Assembly (NCBI RefSeq): GCF_025506355.1
Contig: NZ_JANZYP010000029.1
Coordinates: 35,578-99,577, forward strand
Length of the DNA: 64,000 bases
Reading direction: 5' to 3'
Source of the DNA: Sphaerisporangium corydalis
GTDB lineage: Bacteria; Actinomycetota; Actinomycetes; Streptosporangiales; Streptosporangiaceae
A model generated the notes under the pieces. That model searched no databases. It saw only the letters and a program-made list of their open reading frames with translations, and had not been told where the DNA came from. Shown here in pieces: positions 45,160-53,722 of this stretch. The number at the start of each line of letters is the position of its first letter. The first letter of the stretch is position 1. A program made the translations under genes and the position numbers.

Positions 45160-46313
45160 TGCTGATCGACCTCACCCCCGAGCAGAAGCGGCTGCGCGGA
45201 GAGCTGCGCGAGTACTTCACCGCGTGCCTGACCGGCGAGGACCGCAAGAAGATCGCCCAGGATCCGTTCGGCGAGACCTACATCGAGCACTGCCGCAGGC
45301 TCGGCCGCGACGGCAAGCTCGGCCTCGGCTGGCCCGCGGAGTACGGCGGCGGCGGCCTCGGGCCCCTGGAGCAGCAGATCTTCGCCAACGAGATCGCCCG
45401 CGCCGAGGTGCCGTACCCGATCATCACGCTGCAGACGGTCGGCCCGACGCTGATGCAGTACGGGACCACGGAGCAGAAGGAGTTCTTCCTGCCCCGGATC
45501 CTAGCGGGCGACTGCCACTTCGCCATCGGGTACAGCGAGCCCGGCGCCGGGACCGACCTCGCGTCCCTGCGCACCACGGCGGTCAGGGACGGCGACCACT
45601 ACGTCGTCAACGGGCAGAAGATCTTCACCTCGGGCGCGCACTACTCCCAGTACATCTGGCTGGCCGCGCGCACCGACCCGGCCGCCAAGAAGCACCGGGG
45701 GATCTCAATGATGATCGTCGACACGGCGGACCCCGGGTTCTCCTGGACGCCGATCATGACGATGGACGGCCGCCACCACACCAACTCGACGTACTACTCG
45801 GACGTGCGCGTACCGGTGGACATGCTGGTCGGCGAGGAGAACAAGGGCTGGGACCTCATCGTCAACCAGCTCAACCACGAGCGGGTCACGCTCGGCCCCG
45901 CGGGCAACATCGCCCACGTGTACGACCGCTTCACCGCCTGGGCGCGGCGCACCGGCGTGGCCGGCGAGCCCGCGGTGCGCAGGGCCATCGCGCGCGTGTA
46001 CGCCTACTGGCGCACCAACGAGCTGCTGAACTGGCAGGTCGCGGCGAACATGGACCTCGGCTGGCTGGGCGCGCCCGACGCCTCGGCCACCAAGGTCTAC
46101 GGCTCGGAGCGCATGCAGGACGTGGGCCGGATCGTGGGCGAGGTGCTGGCGCGCTTCGGCGACCCCGCCGACCCCGAGACCGCCGAGTTCGTCGACGTGC
46201 TGGACCGGTCGGTCAAGGGGGCGGTCGTGCTGACCTTCGGCGGCGGGGTCAACGAGGTCCAGCGGGAGCTCATCGCGACGCTCGGCCTGCGGCTCCCGCG
46301 ACCGCCCCGATGA
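45159..46313 (+). CDS. acyl-CoA dehydrogenase subunit (ChsE type)
   Basis: 384 residues; ATG overlaps the previous stop. Features: GLGWPAEYGGGGLGPLEQQI, AIGYSEPGAGTDLASLRTTA, NGQKIFTSGAHYSQYIWLAA, and the C-terminal TFGGGVNEVQRELIATLGLR, the usual FAD-binding tail of acyl-CoA dehydrogenases. Together with the 365-residue protein it should form one heterotetramer that introduces the alpha-beta double bond into the steroid side-chain CoA ester, feeding the MaoC-like hydratase encoded next. FadE26- or FadE29-like; the electron acceptor would be ETF. Confidence 0.87.
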   Translation: MLIDLTPEQKRLRGELREYFTACLTGEDRKKIAQDPFGETYIEHCRRLGRDGKLGLGWPAEYGGGGLGPLEQQIFANEIARAEVPYPIITLQTVGPTLMQYGTTEQKEFFLPRILAGDCHFAIGYSEPGAGTDLASLRTTAVRDGDHYVVNGQKIFTSGAHYSQYIWLAARTDPAAKKHRGISMMIVDTADPGFSWTPIMTMDGRHHTNSTYYSDVRVPVDMLVGEENKGWDLIVNQLNHERVTLGPAGNIAHVYDRFTAWARRTGVAGEPAVRRAIARVYAYWRTNELLNWQVAANMDLGWLGAPDASATKVYGSERMQDVGRIVGEVLARFGDPADPETAEFVDVLDRSVKGAVVLTFGGGVNEVQRELIATLGLRLPRPPR

Positions 46314-46354
46314 GGCCGGCCCACGAGTAAAGGAACCGACGCTGAGGAGAAAGA

Positions 46355-47311
46355 GTGACGACGACGGCTGAATCGAGCCTCCACGAACTGCTGACCGCCC
46401 TCGGGGAGCGGCAGATCGCGGTGGGCGAGGTGCGGGGGGTGGCCGCGACCGACCCGGTGAACCTGCCGATGATCCACCACTGGACCGACGCGATGGGGGA
46501 CGCCAACCCCGTCTACACCGACGAGGACTTCGCCCGGGGGAGCGTGCACGGGGAGATCGTCGCGCCGCCCGCGATGATCCAGGTGTGGACGATGCCGGGG
46601 CTCGCCCGCGCCAAGGGCGCCGCGTCCCCGATGGACGACGTGCTGGGCGCGCTCGACGAGAACGGCTTCACCGGCGTGGTCGCCACCAACTGCGAGCAGA
46701 CCCACCACCGCTACCTGCGGCTGGGGGAGACGCTCGTGCCCGCCACCCGGATGACCGGGATGTCGGGGCCGAAGACCACGGCGCTCGGCGTCGGGTATTT
46801 CGTGACGTGGGTGGTCACCTGGTACTCGGGCGACGAGCCGGTAGCGGAAATGATGTTCCGGGTACTGAAATTTCGTCCCCGGGAGAAGAAATCCGAGCCC
46901 GAGGCCCGCGCGCCCTTTCCTCTTCGACCCGCCGTCAACAAGGACACCGCGTTCTTCTGGGATGGTGTGCGGGAAGGCGAGCTGCGGATCCAGAAATGCG
47001 GCGACTGCGGTGAGCTGCGGCACCCCCCGGGCCCGGTCTGCCCGTCCTGCCGATCGGTCAACCGGACGCACATCGTGGCCGCCGGCACCGGCGAGGTCTA
47101 CAGCTTCGTCGTGCACCACAACCCCCCGGTGCCCGGGATCGAGACGCCGTTCGCCGTGGCCGTGATCGAACTACCGGAGGGCGTGCGCATTGTCGGGAAT
47201 GTTGTTGGATGCCCGCTGGAAAAGGTGGGTATCGGTATGCAGTTACGTGTGACCTACCGAGAAATGGACGACGAGCTCGTCCTGCCGATGTGGGTACCCA
47301 GGGAGTCATGA
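46355..47311 (+). CDS. ChsH2-like protein: MaoC-like domain plus DUF35 zinc-ribbon/OB domain
   Basis: 318 residues from GTG with GAGGAG upstream. N-terminal half: MaoC-like hot-dog fold (PMIHHWTDAMGDANPVYTDE, followed by HGEIVAPPAMIQVW). C-terminal half: DUF35 zinc ribbon with C-x2-C...C-x2-C (KCGDCGELRHPPGPVCPSCR) and OB fold (TGEVYSFVVHHNPPVP). This is the domain order of mycobacterial ChsH2, which with ChsH1 hydrates the C22 enoyl-CoA and whose DUF35 domain binds the aldolase Ltp2. Gene order ChsH2-ChsH1-Ltp2 is conserved here. Confidence 0.9.
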   Translation: MTTTAESSLHELLTALGERQIAVGEVRGVAATDPVNLPMIHHWTDAMGDANPVYTDEDFARGSVHGEIVAPPAMIQVWTMPGLARAKGAASPMDDVLGALDENGFTGVVATNCEQTHHRYLRLGETLVPATRMTGMSGPKTTALGVGYFVTWVVTWYSGDEPVAEMMFRVLKFRPREKKSEPEARAPFPLRPAVNKDTAFFWDGVREGELRIQKCGDCGELRHPPGPVCPSCRSVNRTHIVAAGTGEVYSFVVHHNPPVPGIETPFAVAVIELPEGVRIVGNVVGCPLEKVGIGMQLRVTYREMDDELVLPMWVPRES

Positions 47312-47718
47312 TGCGCACACTCACGGAGAAGGACATCGAGAGCGGTACCACGCTCCCGCCGCTGCGCGTCGACCTGAGCCCGACACTCGTCATCTCGACC
47401 GCGCTGGCCACCATGGACTTCACCCCGGTGCACCACGACGTCGAGCGGGCGCGTGCCCAGGGTTCCAAGGACATCTTCCTGAACATCCTGACGACGATGG
47501 GGCTGGTGGAGCGCTACGTCACCGACTGGGCCGGGCCGGAGGCGCTGATCCGGGGCATCAACGTCCGGCTCGGCGTGCCCGCGTACGCCGGCGACGCCAT
47601 CGTGTTCAGCGGGACGGTCGTCTCGCGCGAAGGCGCCGAGGTGACCGTCGAGGTACGCGGCACGGTCAGCCTGGGCGACCACGCCACCGGCACCGTCCGC
47701 TTCTGCCTGCCCGGCTGA
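47308..47718 (+). CDS. ChsH1-like MaoC hydratase subunit
   Basis: 136 residues; ATG overlaps the ChsH2 stop (a second ATG follows immediately). Single hot-dog domain with the hydratase-2 motif: TMDFTPVHHDVERARAQGSK, Asp and His being the catalytic pair, then FLNILTTMGLVERYVTDWAG. It should form the active heteromer with the preceding MaoC/DUF35 protein and hydrate the unsaturated steroid side-chain CoA ester. Confidence 0.9.
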   Translation: MMRTLTEKDIESGTTLPPLRVDLSPTLVISTALATMDFTPVHHDVERARAQGSKDIFLNILTTMGLVERYVTDWAGPEALIRGINVRLGVPAYAGDAIVFSGTVVSREGAEVTVEVRGTVSLGDHATGTVRFCLPG

Positions 47719-47799
47719 GCCCGCCGCCCCCCTCCCGGACCGGGCTCCTTCCCGAACCGCACCCGGCCCGGGCCGTTCGTCAGCAGAAAGGCACACCAC

Positions 47800-48972
47800 G
47801 TGTACTCGCTCTCCGGCCGCACGGCCGTCGCGGGCATCGGCGCGACCGAGTTCTCCAAGGCCTCCGGCCGTACGGAGCTCCAGCTCGCCGCCGAGGCCGT
47901 CTTCGCCGCGCTCGACGACGCGGGCCTGTCCCCCTCCGAGGTCGACGGCCTGGTCACCTACACCCAGGACAGCAACCAGGAGATCTCCGTCGCGCGCGAG
48001 GTCGGCATCGGCGACCTGTCGTTCTTCTCCCGCGTCCACTACGGAGGCGGAGCCGCGTGCGGCACGGTGATGCACGCGGCCATGGCGGTCGCGACCGGCG
48101 CGGCGTCCACGGTCGTCTGCTACCGGGCGTTCAACGAGCGGTCGGGCCGCCGGTTCGGCCAGCCGGACGCCGGGCTCGGTGGCGAACCGTCGTCGCAGGG
48201 CATGGAGATGAGCTGGCACGTGCCGTACGGGCTCATGACGCCGGCGGCCTGGGTGGCGATGTTCGCCCAGCGGTACATGCACACCTACGGCGCGAGTTCG
48301 GAGGACTTCGGGCGGGTGGCCGTGGCGATGCGGCGGCACGCCGCAACCAACCCGGCGGCCTGGTTCCACGGCCGGCCGATCACGCTGGAGCAGCACCAGG
48401 CGTCCAAGTGGATCGTGGAGCCGCTGCACCTGCTCGACTGCTGCCAGGAGAGCGACGGGGCGGTGGCCCTGGTCGTCACCTCGGCCGAGCGGGCGCGTGA
48501 CCTGCGGCGGTCCCCGGCGATCGTCTCGGCCGCCGCGCAGGGGTCGGGCGCCGGTCAGATGATGATGACGAGCTTCTACCGCGATGACATGTCCGGCTTG
48601 CCGGAAATGGGCGTTGTCGGGCGTGGGTTGTGGGAAATGTCGGGGCTTGCTCCGAAAGATATGCAGGCGGCGATCATCTACGACCATTTCACGCCGTTCG
48701 TGCTGAGCCAGCTGGAGGAACTCGGGTTCTGCGGCCGGGGCGAGGCCAAGGACTTCATCGCGAACGGCGGGATCGAGATCGACGGGCACCTGCCGGTGAA
48801 CCCGCACGGCGGGCAACTCGGCGAGGCGTACATCCACGGCATGAACGGCATAGCGGAGGCCGTGCGCCAGATCAGGGGGACGTCGGTGAACCAGGTGGGC
48901 ACGGTGCACAACGTGCTGGTGACCGCCGGCACGGGCGTCCCGACCAGCGGCCTCATCCTCTCCCAGGACTGA
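47800..48972 (+). CDS. Ltp2-like steroid side-chain aldolase (thiolase fold)
   Basis: 390 residues from GTG. Thiolase-fold lipid-transfer-type protein: VAGIGATEFSKASGRTELQL, VHYGGGAACGTVMHAAMAVA, IYDHFTPFVLSQLEELGFCG and VNPHGGQLGEAYIHGMNGIA with the conserved His residues. Ltp2 cleaves the 17-hydroxy C22-CoA ester by retro-aldol reaction to the C19 androstene-dione and propionyl-CoA, completing side-chain removal, in complex with ChsH2. Last gene of the operon; 81-nt gap from ChsH1. Confidence 0.9.
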   Translation: MYSLSGRTAVAGIGATEFSKASGRTELQLAAEAVFAALDDAGLSPSEVDGLVTYTQDSNQEISVAREVGIGDLSFFSRVHYGGGAACGTVMHAAMAVATGAASTVVCYRAFNERSGRRFGQPDAGLGGEPSSQGMEMSWHVPYGLMTPAAWVAMFAQRYMHTYGASSEDFGRVAVAMRRHAATNPAAWFHGRPITLEQHQASKWIVEPLHLLDCCQESDGAVALVVTSAERARDLRRSPAIVSAAAQGSGAGQMMMTSFYRDDMSGLPEMGVVGRGLWEMSGLAPKDMQAAIIYDHFTPFVLSQLEELGFCGRGEAKDFIANGGIEIDGHLPVNPHGGQLGEAYIHGMNGIAEAVRQIRGTSVNQVGTVHNVLVTAGTGVPTSGLILSQD

Positions 48973-49018
48973 CCGCCTCCCGACCGGCCGCCTACGCGCC
49001 GCCCGGGACCGCGCCTCC

Positions 49019-49080
49019 GTGACTCCCGGGGCCCGCTTTCGTGACTCCCGGGACCGCTTCGTGACTCCCGGGACCGCTTC
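49019..49080. repeat. three tandem copies of a ~20-bp unit
   Basis: GTGACTCCCGGGACCGCTTC occurs twice exactly (49041-49060, 49061-49080) after a diverged first copy (49019-49040). They fill the gap between the convergent ltp2-like and sigma-like genes. Confidence 0.75.
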
Positions 49081-49090
49081 CTGACGGCGG

Positions 49091-50935
49091 TCAGCGGGTG
49101 ATGATGCCAGGCATCAGCATGAACACGAGCAGGGCGATCAGGACACAGAGGATGAATCCGCCCAGCTCCCAGAGCCAGTCGAAGTGGTGCTCGCCCAGTT
49201 TGATCGGCTTGAGCCGGTCGTGCCGGTGCCGCGTCGCGGGCTCCGCGCCGAACGGCGCGGCGTCGGTCTCCGCAGCCTCCGCCGCGTCGTCCTTCGCCTC
49301 CGAGGCGGAGTCCGCCTTCGTCCTGGCGCGGGTCGCCTTCACCGAGAAGACCGGAACGATGGGCACGACGGGGTCCGGGGTCGCCTTCGTGTCGTACGGC
49401 CCCTCCGGCTCGGCCAGCGCCGAACCTCGCGCGGCCGGCCCGTCCTGGGGCTCGTCGACCGGTGTCACCGGACTCACCGGACTCACCGGACTCACGACGG
49501 TGGACGAGGTTTCCTCGGCGGGCGTCGCGGAGGTGTCCGGTTCGGCGGGCGCGCGGGTGGACGCCATCCGCGCCGCGACGGCGTGGGTGAAGGCGGTGCG
49601 CGCCGCGACGGCGTGGGTGACCGCGGTCCGTGCCGCGACGGCGTGGGTGACCGCGGTCCGTGCCGCGACGGCGTGGGTGACCGCGGTCCGTGCCGCGACG
49701 GCGAGCCTGGCGAGGACGCTCGCCGTATCGGGCTCGGTGGAAAGGGACGGCTCCGGTTCCGCCGAAGCGGGGACGGCCTCGGTCTCCGCCCCCTCCGTCT
49801 TCGCCGGCGGGCGGCCCGCGGCGAAGGTCCGCTGGAGCGTGGGCCAGTTGCCCGCCGCCAGCGCGTCACCGAAGGACCGCTTGGGCATCGGCGCCCGCAC
49901 GCCGGCGGGCTCGTCCACGGCCGTGGACCCGGCCGCCTCGGGGACGTCCGGCGCGACCGGCTTCGCCGAGGACGCGACCAGCGTGTCAGGCGGCGGAGGC
50001 GGTGCTTCACGGAAGGCCGGGGGAGCCGGGGGCGGCGGGGGTGGTGCCGCGTGGGAGACCGGGGGAGCTTGTGGTGGCGCGGGCGGTGCCGCGTGGGAGG
50101 CGGGTGGGGGTTTGACCAGGGAGTTCCGCTGGCCGGGCACCCGGACCTTGGGCATCGGCTCGGTGGTGGCCTCGTGCCGGGACCTGCGGCCGGGCTTGGG
50201 CGGCGTCAGCTCCTGGGCGGGGAAGACGCCGGTGTTGGTGAACGGGTTCGGGTCGGCGAGCGGCAGCGGCCACCGAGGCGTGGTGGGCCAGCGCAGCTCG
50301 CCCGCCGGTCGCGCGGTGGCCGTGGTGGCGTCCTCGGGGATCGCGCTGAGGATCCGCACCCGCAGGCCCAGGGACGGCGCGCGCCAGGGCAGCCGGGCCA
50401 GCGCGTCCTCGATGGGCGCGACGGCGAGCGCGCCGTACGCCTCGGCCACCGCGGGGGGCGCCGACGGTGCGGGCAGGGCGGAGGTCACGGCGGTGGACAG
50501 GGAGTGGCCGAACCGCTGGCGGGCGCTGAGCACGAGCTGCTCGGCGGTGTCGGCCGCGACGTCGAGCACCCAGGCCAGCTCCACGACGTCCAGCCCGCAG
50601 ACCGCCGAGAGCAGCAGGACCTCGCGCTGGTGCGGCCGCACCTCGCGGATCACCCGCTCGATCAGCGCGGTCGCCGGGTCCACGGCGGGGTCGACGGACG
50701 GGAAGGCGTAGGCGACGTCGCGGCGGTAGATCTCGCGGCGGGCCAGCGCGTACAGCGCGGCGCGCGGGGGCTCGACGGCCGGGACGTTCTCGAACACGGC
50801 GACGAGCGCGTCGGCCGCGGAGGTGGTGCCGCCCAGCTGGTCGTGGCAGTACGCGTACAGGCCCGCGGCGTTACGGTCGTACAGCTCGGCGACCAGCTCG
50901 CCGCGGGGACGCCGATCGGTGAGCGATGGGGTCAC
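49091..50935 (-). CDS. sigma-70-like protein with Pro-rich region and C-terminal membrane anchor
   Basis: 614 residues from GTG with GAGGAA upstream. Residues 1-145 resemble an ECF sigma factor: a weak region 2 (ELYDRNAAGLYAYCHDQLGG) and a region-4-like HTH (REVLLLSAVCGLDVVELAWV, LDVAADTAEQLVLSARQRFG). The middle is low complexity: Pro-rich stretches and a five-fold decapeptide repeat (VAARTAVTHA). The C-terminus ends with one transmembrane helix (GGFILCVLIALLVFMLMPGI). It could be a sigma factor held at the membrane until proteolysis, or a degenerate sigma domain reused as a sensor. No anti-sigma gene is adjacent. Confidence 0.7.
   Translation of the reverse strand: MTPSLTDRRPRGELVAELYDRNAAGLYAYCHDQLGGTTSAADALVAVFENVPAVEPPRAALYALARREIYRRDVAYAFPSVDPAVDPATALIERVIREVRPHQREVLLLSAVCGLDVVELAWVLDVAADTAEQLVLSARQRFGHSLSTAVTSALPAPSAPPAVAEAYGALAVAPIEDALARLPWRAPSLGLRVRILSAIPEDATTATARPAGELRWPTTPRWPLPLADPNPFTNTGVFPAQELTPPKPGRRSRHEATTEPMPKVRVPGQRNSLVKPPPASHAAPPAPPQAPPVSHAAPPPPPPAPPAFREAPPPPPDTLVASSAKPVAPDVPEAAGSTAVDEPAGVRAPMPKRSFGDALAAGNWPTLQRTFAAGRPPAKTEGAETEAVPASAEPEPSLSTEPDTASVLARLAVAARTAVTHAVAARTAVTHAVAARTAVTHAVAARTAFTHAVAARMASTRAPAEPDTSATPAEETSSTVVSPVSPVSPVTPVDEPQDGPAARGSALAEPEGPYDTKATPDPVVPIVPVFSVKATRARTKADSASEAKDDAAEAAETDAAPFGAEPATRHRHDRLKPIKLGEHHFDWLWELGGFILCVLIALLVFMLMPGIITR
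49571..49700 (-). repeat. 30-bp tandem repeats encoding VAARTAVTHA
   Basis: About four and a third units between 49571 and 49700; the last three are nearly exact copies (GCCGCGACGGCGTGGGTGAC then CGCGGTCCGT on the plus strand). Such exactness implies recent expansion. Confidence 0.8.
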
Positions 50936-51006
50936 GGCCGGTTCCTCTGGAATTCTCGAGCGGGCTGGTGGGTTTGGCCTGGCTGAGGAGGTTAGAGAGG
51001 GAGCTC

Positions 51007-51032
51007 GGGAGCCCCATCATGCCAAGGCTCCC
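51007..51032. other. hairpin GGGAGCC-N12-GGCTCCC in the 382-bp intergenic region
   Basis: The stretch 50936-51317 between the divergent sigma-like gene and the ABC operon holds no gene. It has this 7-bp perfect stem and an AT-richer segment (about 51045-51090) that could hold promoters for both directions; no confident -10/-35 pair was identified. Confidence 0.4.
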
Positions 51033-51317
51033 CAGGAGCCACACTAATCGATGCCAGTTTGATAGATATCGCGAAAGTACCAGGAAGAAGCGGCCGGGCA
51101 GCTGACATTCGAACCTTTCAGAAATGCTGACATCCCGACAGGGCTGCTGTCCTGGGACAGATTGGTCCAGATCCCCATAGGGTGTGTCGGGAAAGATCAA
51201 GTGGACCCGCGGTCGGACCGTCACCTACCGTGGGGGCTGCCGAGCGGGTGGTAGCTGCGCAGCCGACTCGACGATTCCGGGCCATATGGGTCCCGGCCGA
51301 GAAGCACGAGGTCGTGC

Positions 51318-52361
51318 GTGATCACATTTGAAGGCGTCACCAAGCGCTACGGGGACGGAACGGTCGCCGTGGACAACCTCAACCTCCAGGTGCCCACAGG
51401 GGCCATAACCGTCTTCGTCGGGCCGTCCGGGTGCGGCAAGACCACTTCGCTACGCATGATCAACCGCATGATCGACGCGACTGAGGGGCGCATCCTCCTC
51501 GACGACCAGGACGTCAGGAAGATCGACCCGCCGACCCTGCGCCGGGGCATCGGCTACGTCATCCAGCAGTCCGGCCTGTTCCCGCACCGCAAGATCGTCG
51601 ACAACGTCGCCACCGTGCCGTACCTGCTGGGCTGGGACAAGAAGAAGGCGCGCGACCGCGCGATGGAGCTGCTCGAACGCGTCGGCCTGGACCTCAAGAT
51701 GGCCGACCGCTACCCGTTCCAGCTCTCCGGCGGCCAGCAGCAGCGCGTCGGCGTGGCGCGGGCGCTCGCCGCCGACCCGCCGGTGCTGCTCATGGACGAG
51801 CCGTTCAGCGCCGTCGACCCCGTCGTCCGCACCAGCCTGCAGGACGAGCTGCTCCGGCTGCAGGCCGAGCTGCAGAAGACGATCGTGTTCGTGACCCACG
51901 ACATCGACGAGGCGATCAAGCTCGGCGACACCGTCGCGGTGTTCCGGGTCGGGGGCCACCTCGCGCAGGTCGCCGATCCCTCGACGCTGCTCGCCGAGCC
52001 CGCCGACGACTTCGTGGAGGGTTTCCTCGGCAGGGACCGAGGCATCCGCCGGCTGTCCTTTGTCTCCGCCGGCGACCTCGCCGTGCGGTCCGAGGCCGTC
52101 GTGCCCGGCTGGTCGGTCGCCCTGGACGAGGACAACCGGCCGCTCGGCTGGCGTCCGGACGGGGACGGGGCGGGACTTCAGCCGTTCGGTACGGTCGACC
52201 TGAAGAAGGACTCGCTGCGCGCGGCGCTGGACGCGGCCCTGCTCGCGCCGTCCGGCTGCCCGATCGCGGTGGACGGAGACGGGCGGTTCGCCGGAGTCGT
52301 CACCCGTGAGGCGCTGGACGAGGCGCTCACCCGGGCGACGAGGGGGCCCTCGGATGGGTGA
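51318..52361 (+). CDS. glycine betaine/choline ABC transporter ATPase with CBS-type tail
   Basis: 347 residues from GTG. Walker A GPSGCGKTTSLRM, the QQSGLFPHRKIVDNVATVP Q-loop, signature LSGGQQQRVGVARAL, Walker B VLLMDEPFSAVDPV and H-loop VTHDIDEAIKLGD, with the OpuA/ProV-type spacing. The C-terminal 100 residues contain one CBS-like unit (GCPIAVDGDGRFAGVVTREA) that senses ionic strength in related systems. First gene of a four-gene osmoprotectant importer operon. Confidence 0.92.
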   Translation: MITFEGVTKRYGDGTVAVDNLNLQVPTGAITVFVGPSGCGKTTSLRMINRMIDATEGRILLDDQDVRKIDPPTLRRGIGYVIQQSGLFPHRKIVDNVATVPYLLGWDKKKARDRAMELLERVGLDLKMADRYPFQLSGGQQQRVGVARALAADPPVLLMDEPFSAVDPVVRTSLQDELLRLQAELQKTIVFVTHDIDEAIKLGDTVAVFRVGGHLAQVADPSTLLAEPADDFVEGFLGRDRGIRRLSFVSAGDLAVRSEAVVPGWSVALDEDNRPLGWRPDGDGAGLQPFGTVDLKKDSLRAALDAALLAPSGCPIAVDGDGRFAGVVTREALDEALTRATRGPSDG

Positions 52362-53019
52362 CGCCGAGCCCTTGGTGCGCTGGGACTGGATCGGCCGCAA
52401 CTGGCCCAGCATCCAGACGCTCCTCGTCGACCACGTGATCATGGCGCTCGTCCCGGTGCTGCTCGGGCTGATCATCGCACTGCCGCTGGGCCTGGCGAGC
52501 GTGCGCTGGCGGCTGCTCTACCAGCCCACGGTCAGCCTGATGAACGTGGTCTACTCCCTGCCGTCGCTGGCCGTCTTCATCGTGCTGATCCCGCTGACCG
52601 GCCTCGCCGAGCGGGCCACGGTGATCATCCCCCTGACGTTCTACTCCCTGGCGGTGCTGATCCCCGCCGTGGTGGACGGCCTCGGGTCGGTGCCTGACCA
52701 CGTCAGCCAGTCGGCCGTGGCGATGGGCTTCGGGCCGATGCGGCGGTTGCTGCAGGTGGACCTGCCCATCGCGGTGCCCGTCGTGCTCGCGGGCCTGCGG
52801 GTGGCCACGGTGTCCAGCATCAGCCTGGTCAGCGTCGGCGCCCTGATCGGCCGGGGCGGGCTCGGCTACCTGTTCATCGACGGGTGGCAGCGGCAGTTCT
52901 ACACGCCCATCGTCGTGGGCATCGTGCTCGTCGTGGCGCTCGCCGTGCTGGCCGACGGCCTGCTGGTCCTCGCGCAGCGCCTGCTGACGCCCTGGGCGCG
53001 TGCCAGGAGGACCGCGTGA
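52354..53019 (+). CDS. glycine betaine/choline ABC permease (first)
   Basis: 221 residues, ATG inside the end of the ATPase gene. Five to six helices; BPD_transp_1 EAA loop AVAMGFGPMRRLLQVDLPIA and SISLVSVGALIGRGGLGYLF as in OpuCB/ProW-type small permeases. Forms a heterodimer with the next protein. Confidence 0.92.
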   Translation: MGDAEPLVRWDWIGRNWPSIQTLLVDHVIMALVPVLLGLIIALPLGLASVRWRLLYQPTVSLMNVVYSLPSLAVFIVLIPLTGLAERATVIIPLTFYSLAVLIPAVVDGLGSVPDHVSQSAVAMGFGPMRRLLQVDLPIAVPVVLAGLRVATVSSISLVSVGALIGRGGLGYLFIDGWQRQFYTPIVVGIVLVVALAVLADGLLVLAQRLLTPWARARRTA

Positions 53020-53687
53020 ACTGGCTCTTCGACTTCTTCGGCAACGGGGACAACTGGTCCGGCTCCGACGGCATCCCGATGCGGCTCCTTGAGCACATCG
53101 AGTTCTCCGTGGTCGCCCTGCTGCTCGCGATGGTCATCGCGATCCCGCTCGGCCTGCTGATCGGCCACAAGCGGCGGGGCGCCGTCCTTGTGGTGGTCAC
53201 CGCGAACGCGGCCCGCGCGCTGCCCACGCTCGGGCTGGTGGTGCTGATCGTCCTGCTGGTCGGGGTCGGCACGACGTGGCCCGTCCTGATCCCGCTGGTC
53301 GCCCTCGCGATCCCCCCGATCCTGGTCAACACCTACGAGGGCATCCGGGGCGTGGACGAGGACCTGCGCGACTCCGCGTACGGTATGGGCCTGCGCGGCG
53401 GGCAGGTGCTCATGAAGGTGCTGGTCCCGGTGGCGCTGCCGCTGATCCTGCTCGGGCTCCGCATCGCGGCGATCCAGGTGGTCGCGACGGCCACCGTCGC
53501 CGCGTACGTCGGCCTGGGCGGGCTCGGGCGGTACATCATCGACGGTCTGGCCACCAAGGACTTCCCCAGCACGATCGGGGGAGCGGTCCTGGTGGCCGTG
53601 CTCGCGTTGGTCGTGCAGCTTGGATTCTCGCTGCTGCAGCGCGTACTGGTCTCCCCCGGGGTGAGCCGGCGCGCCAAGGTCCGCTAA
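53016..53687 (+). CDS. glycine betaine/choline ABC permease (second)
   Basis: 223 residues from GTG (GTGA overlap). Same fold as its neighbour, with the EAA loop SAYGMGLRGGQVLMKVLVPV and TVAAYVGLGGLGRYIIDGLA. OpuCD-type partner; gene order ATPase-permease-permease-binding protein is the standard one. Confidence 0.92.
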   Translation: MNWLFDFFGNGDNWSGSDGIPMRLLEHIEFSVVALLLAMVIAIPLGLLIGHKRRGAVLVVVTANAARALPTLGLVVLIVLLVGVGTTWPVLIPLVALAIPPILVNTYEGIRGVDEDLRDSAYGMGLRGGQVLMKVLVPVALPLILLGLRIAAIQVVATATVAAYVGLGGLGRYIIDGLATKDFPSTIGGAVLVAVLALVVQLGFSLLQRVLVSPGVSRRAKVR

Positions 53688-53722
53688 TCTCTCTATTACC
53701 CCCCGCTTTGGAAGGGAATGCA

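Noticed and set aside
49019..49080. Tandem 20-bp repeats as an origin iteron array
   Set aside because: Only three units between convergent genes, with no initiator protein or AT-rich unwinding region.
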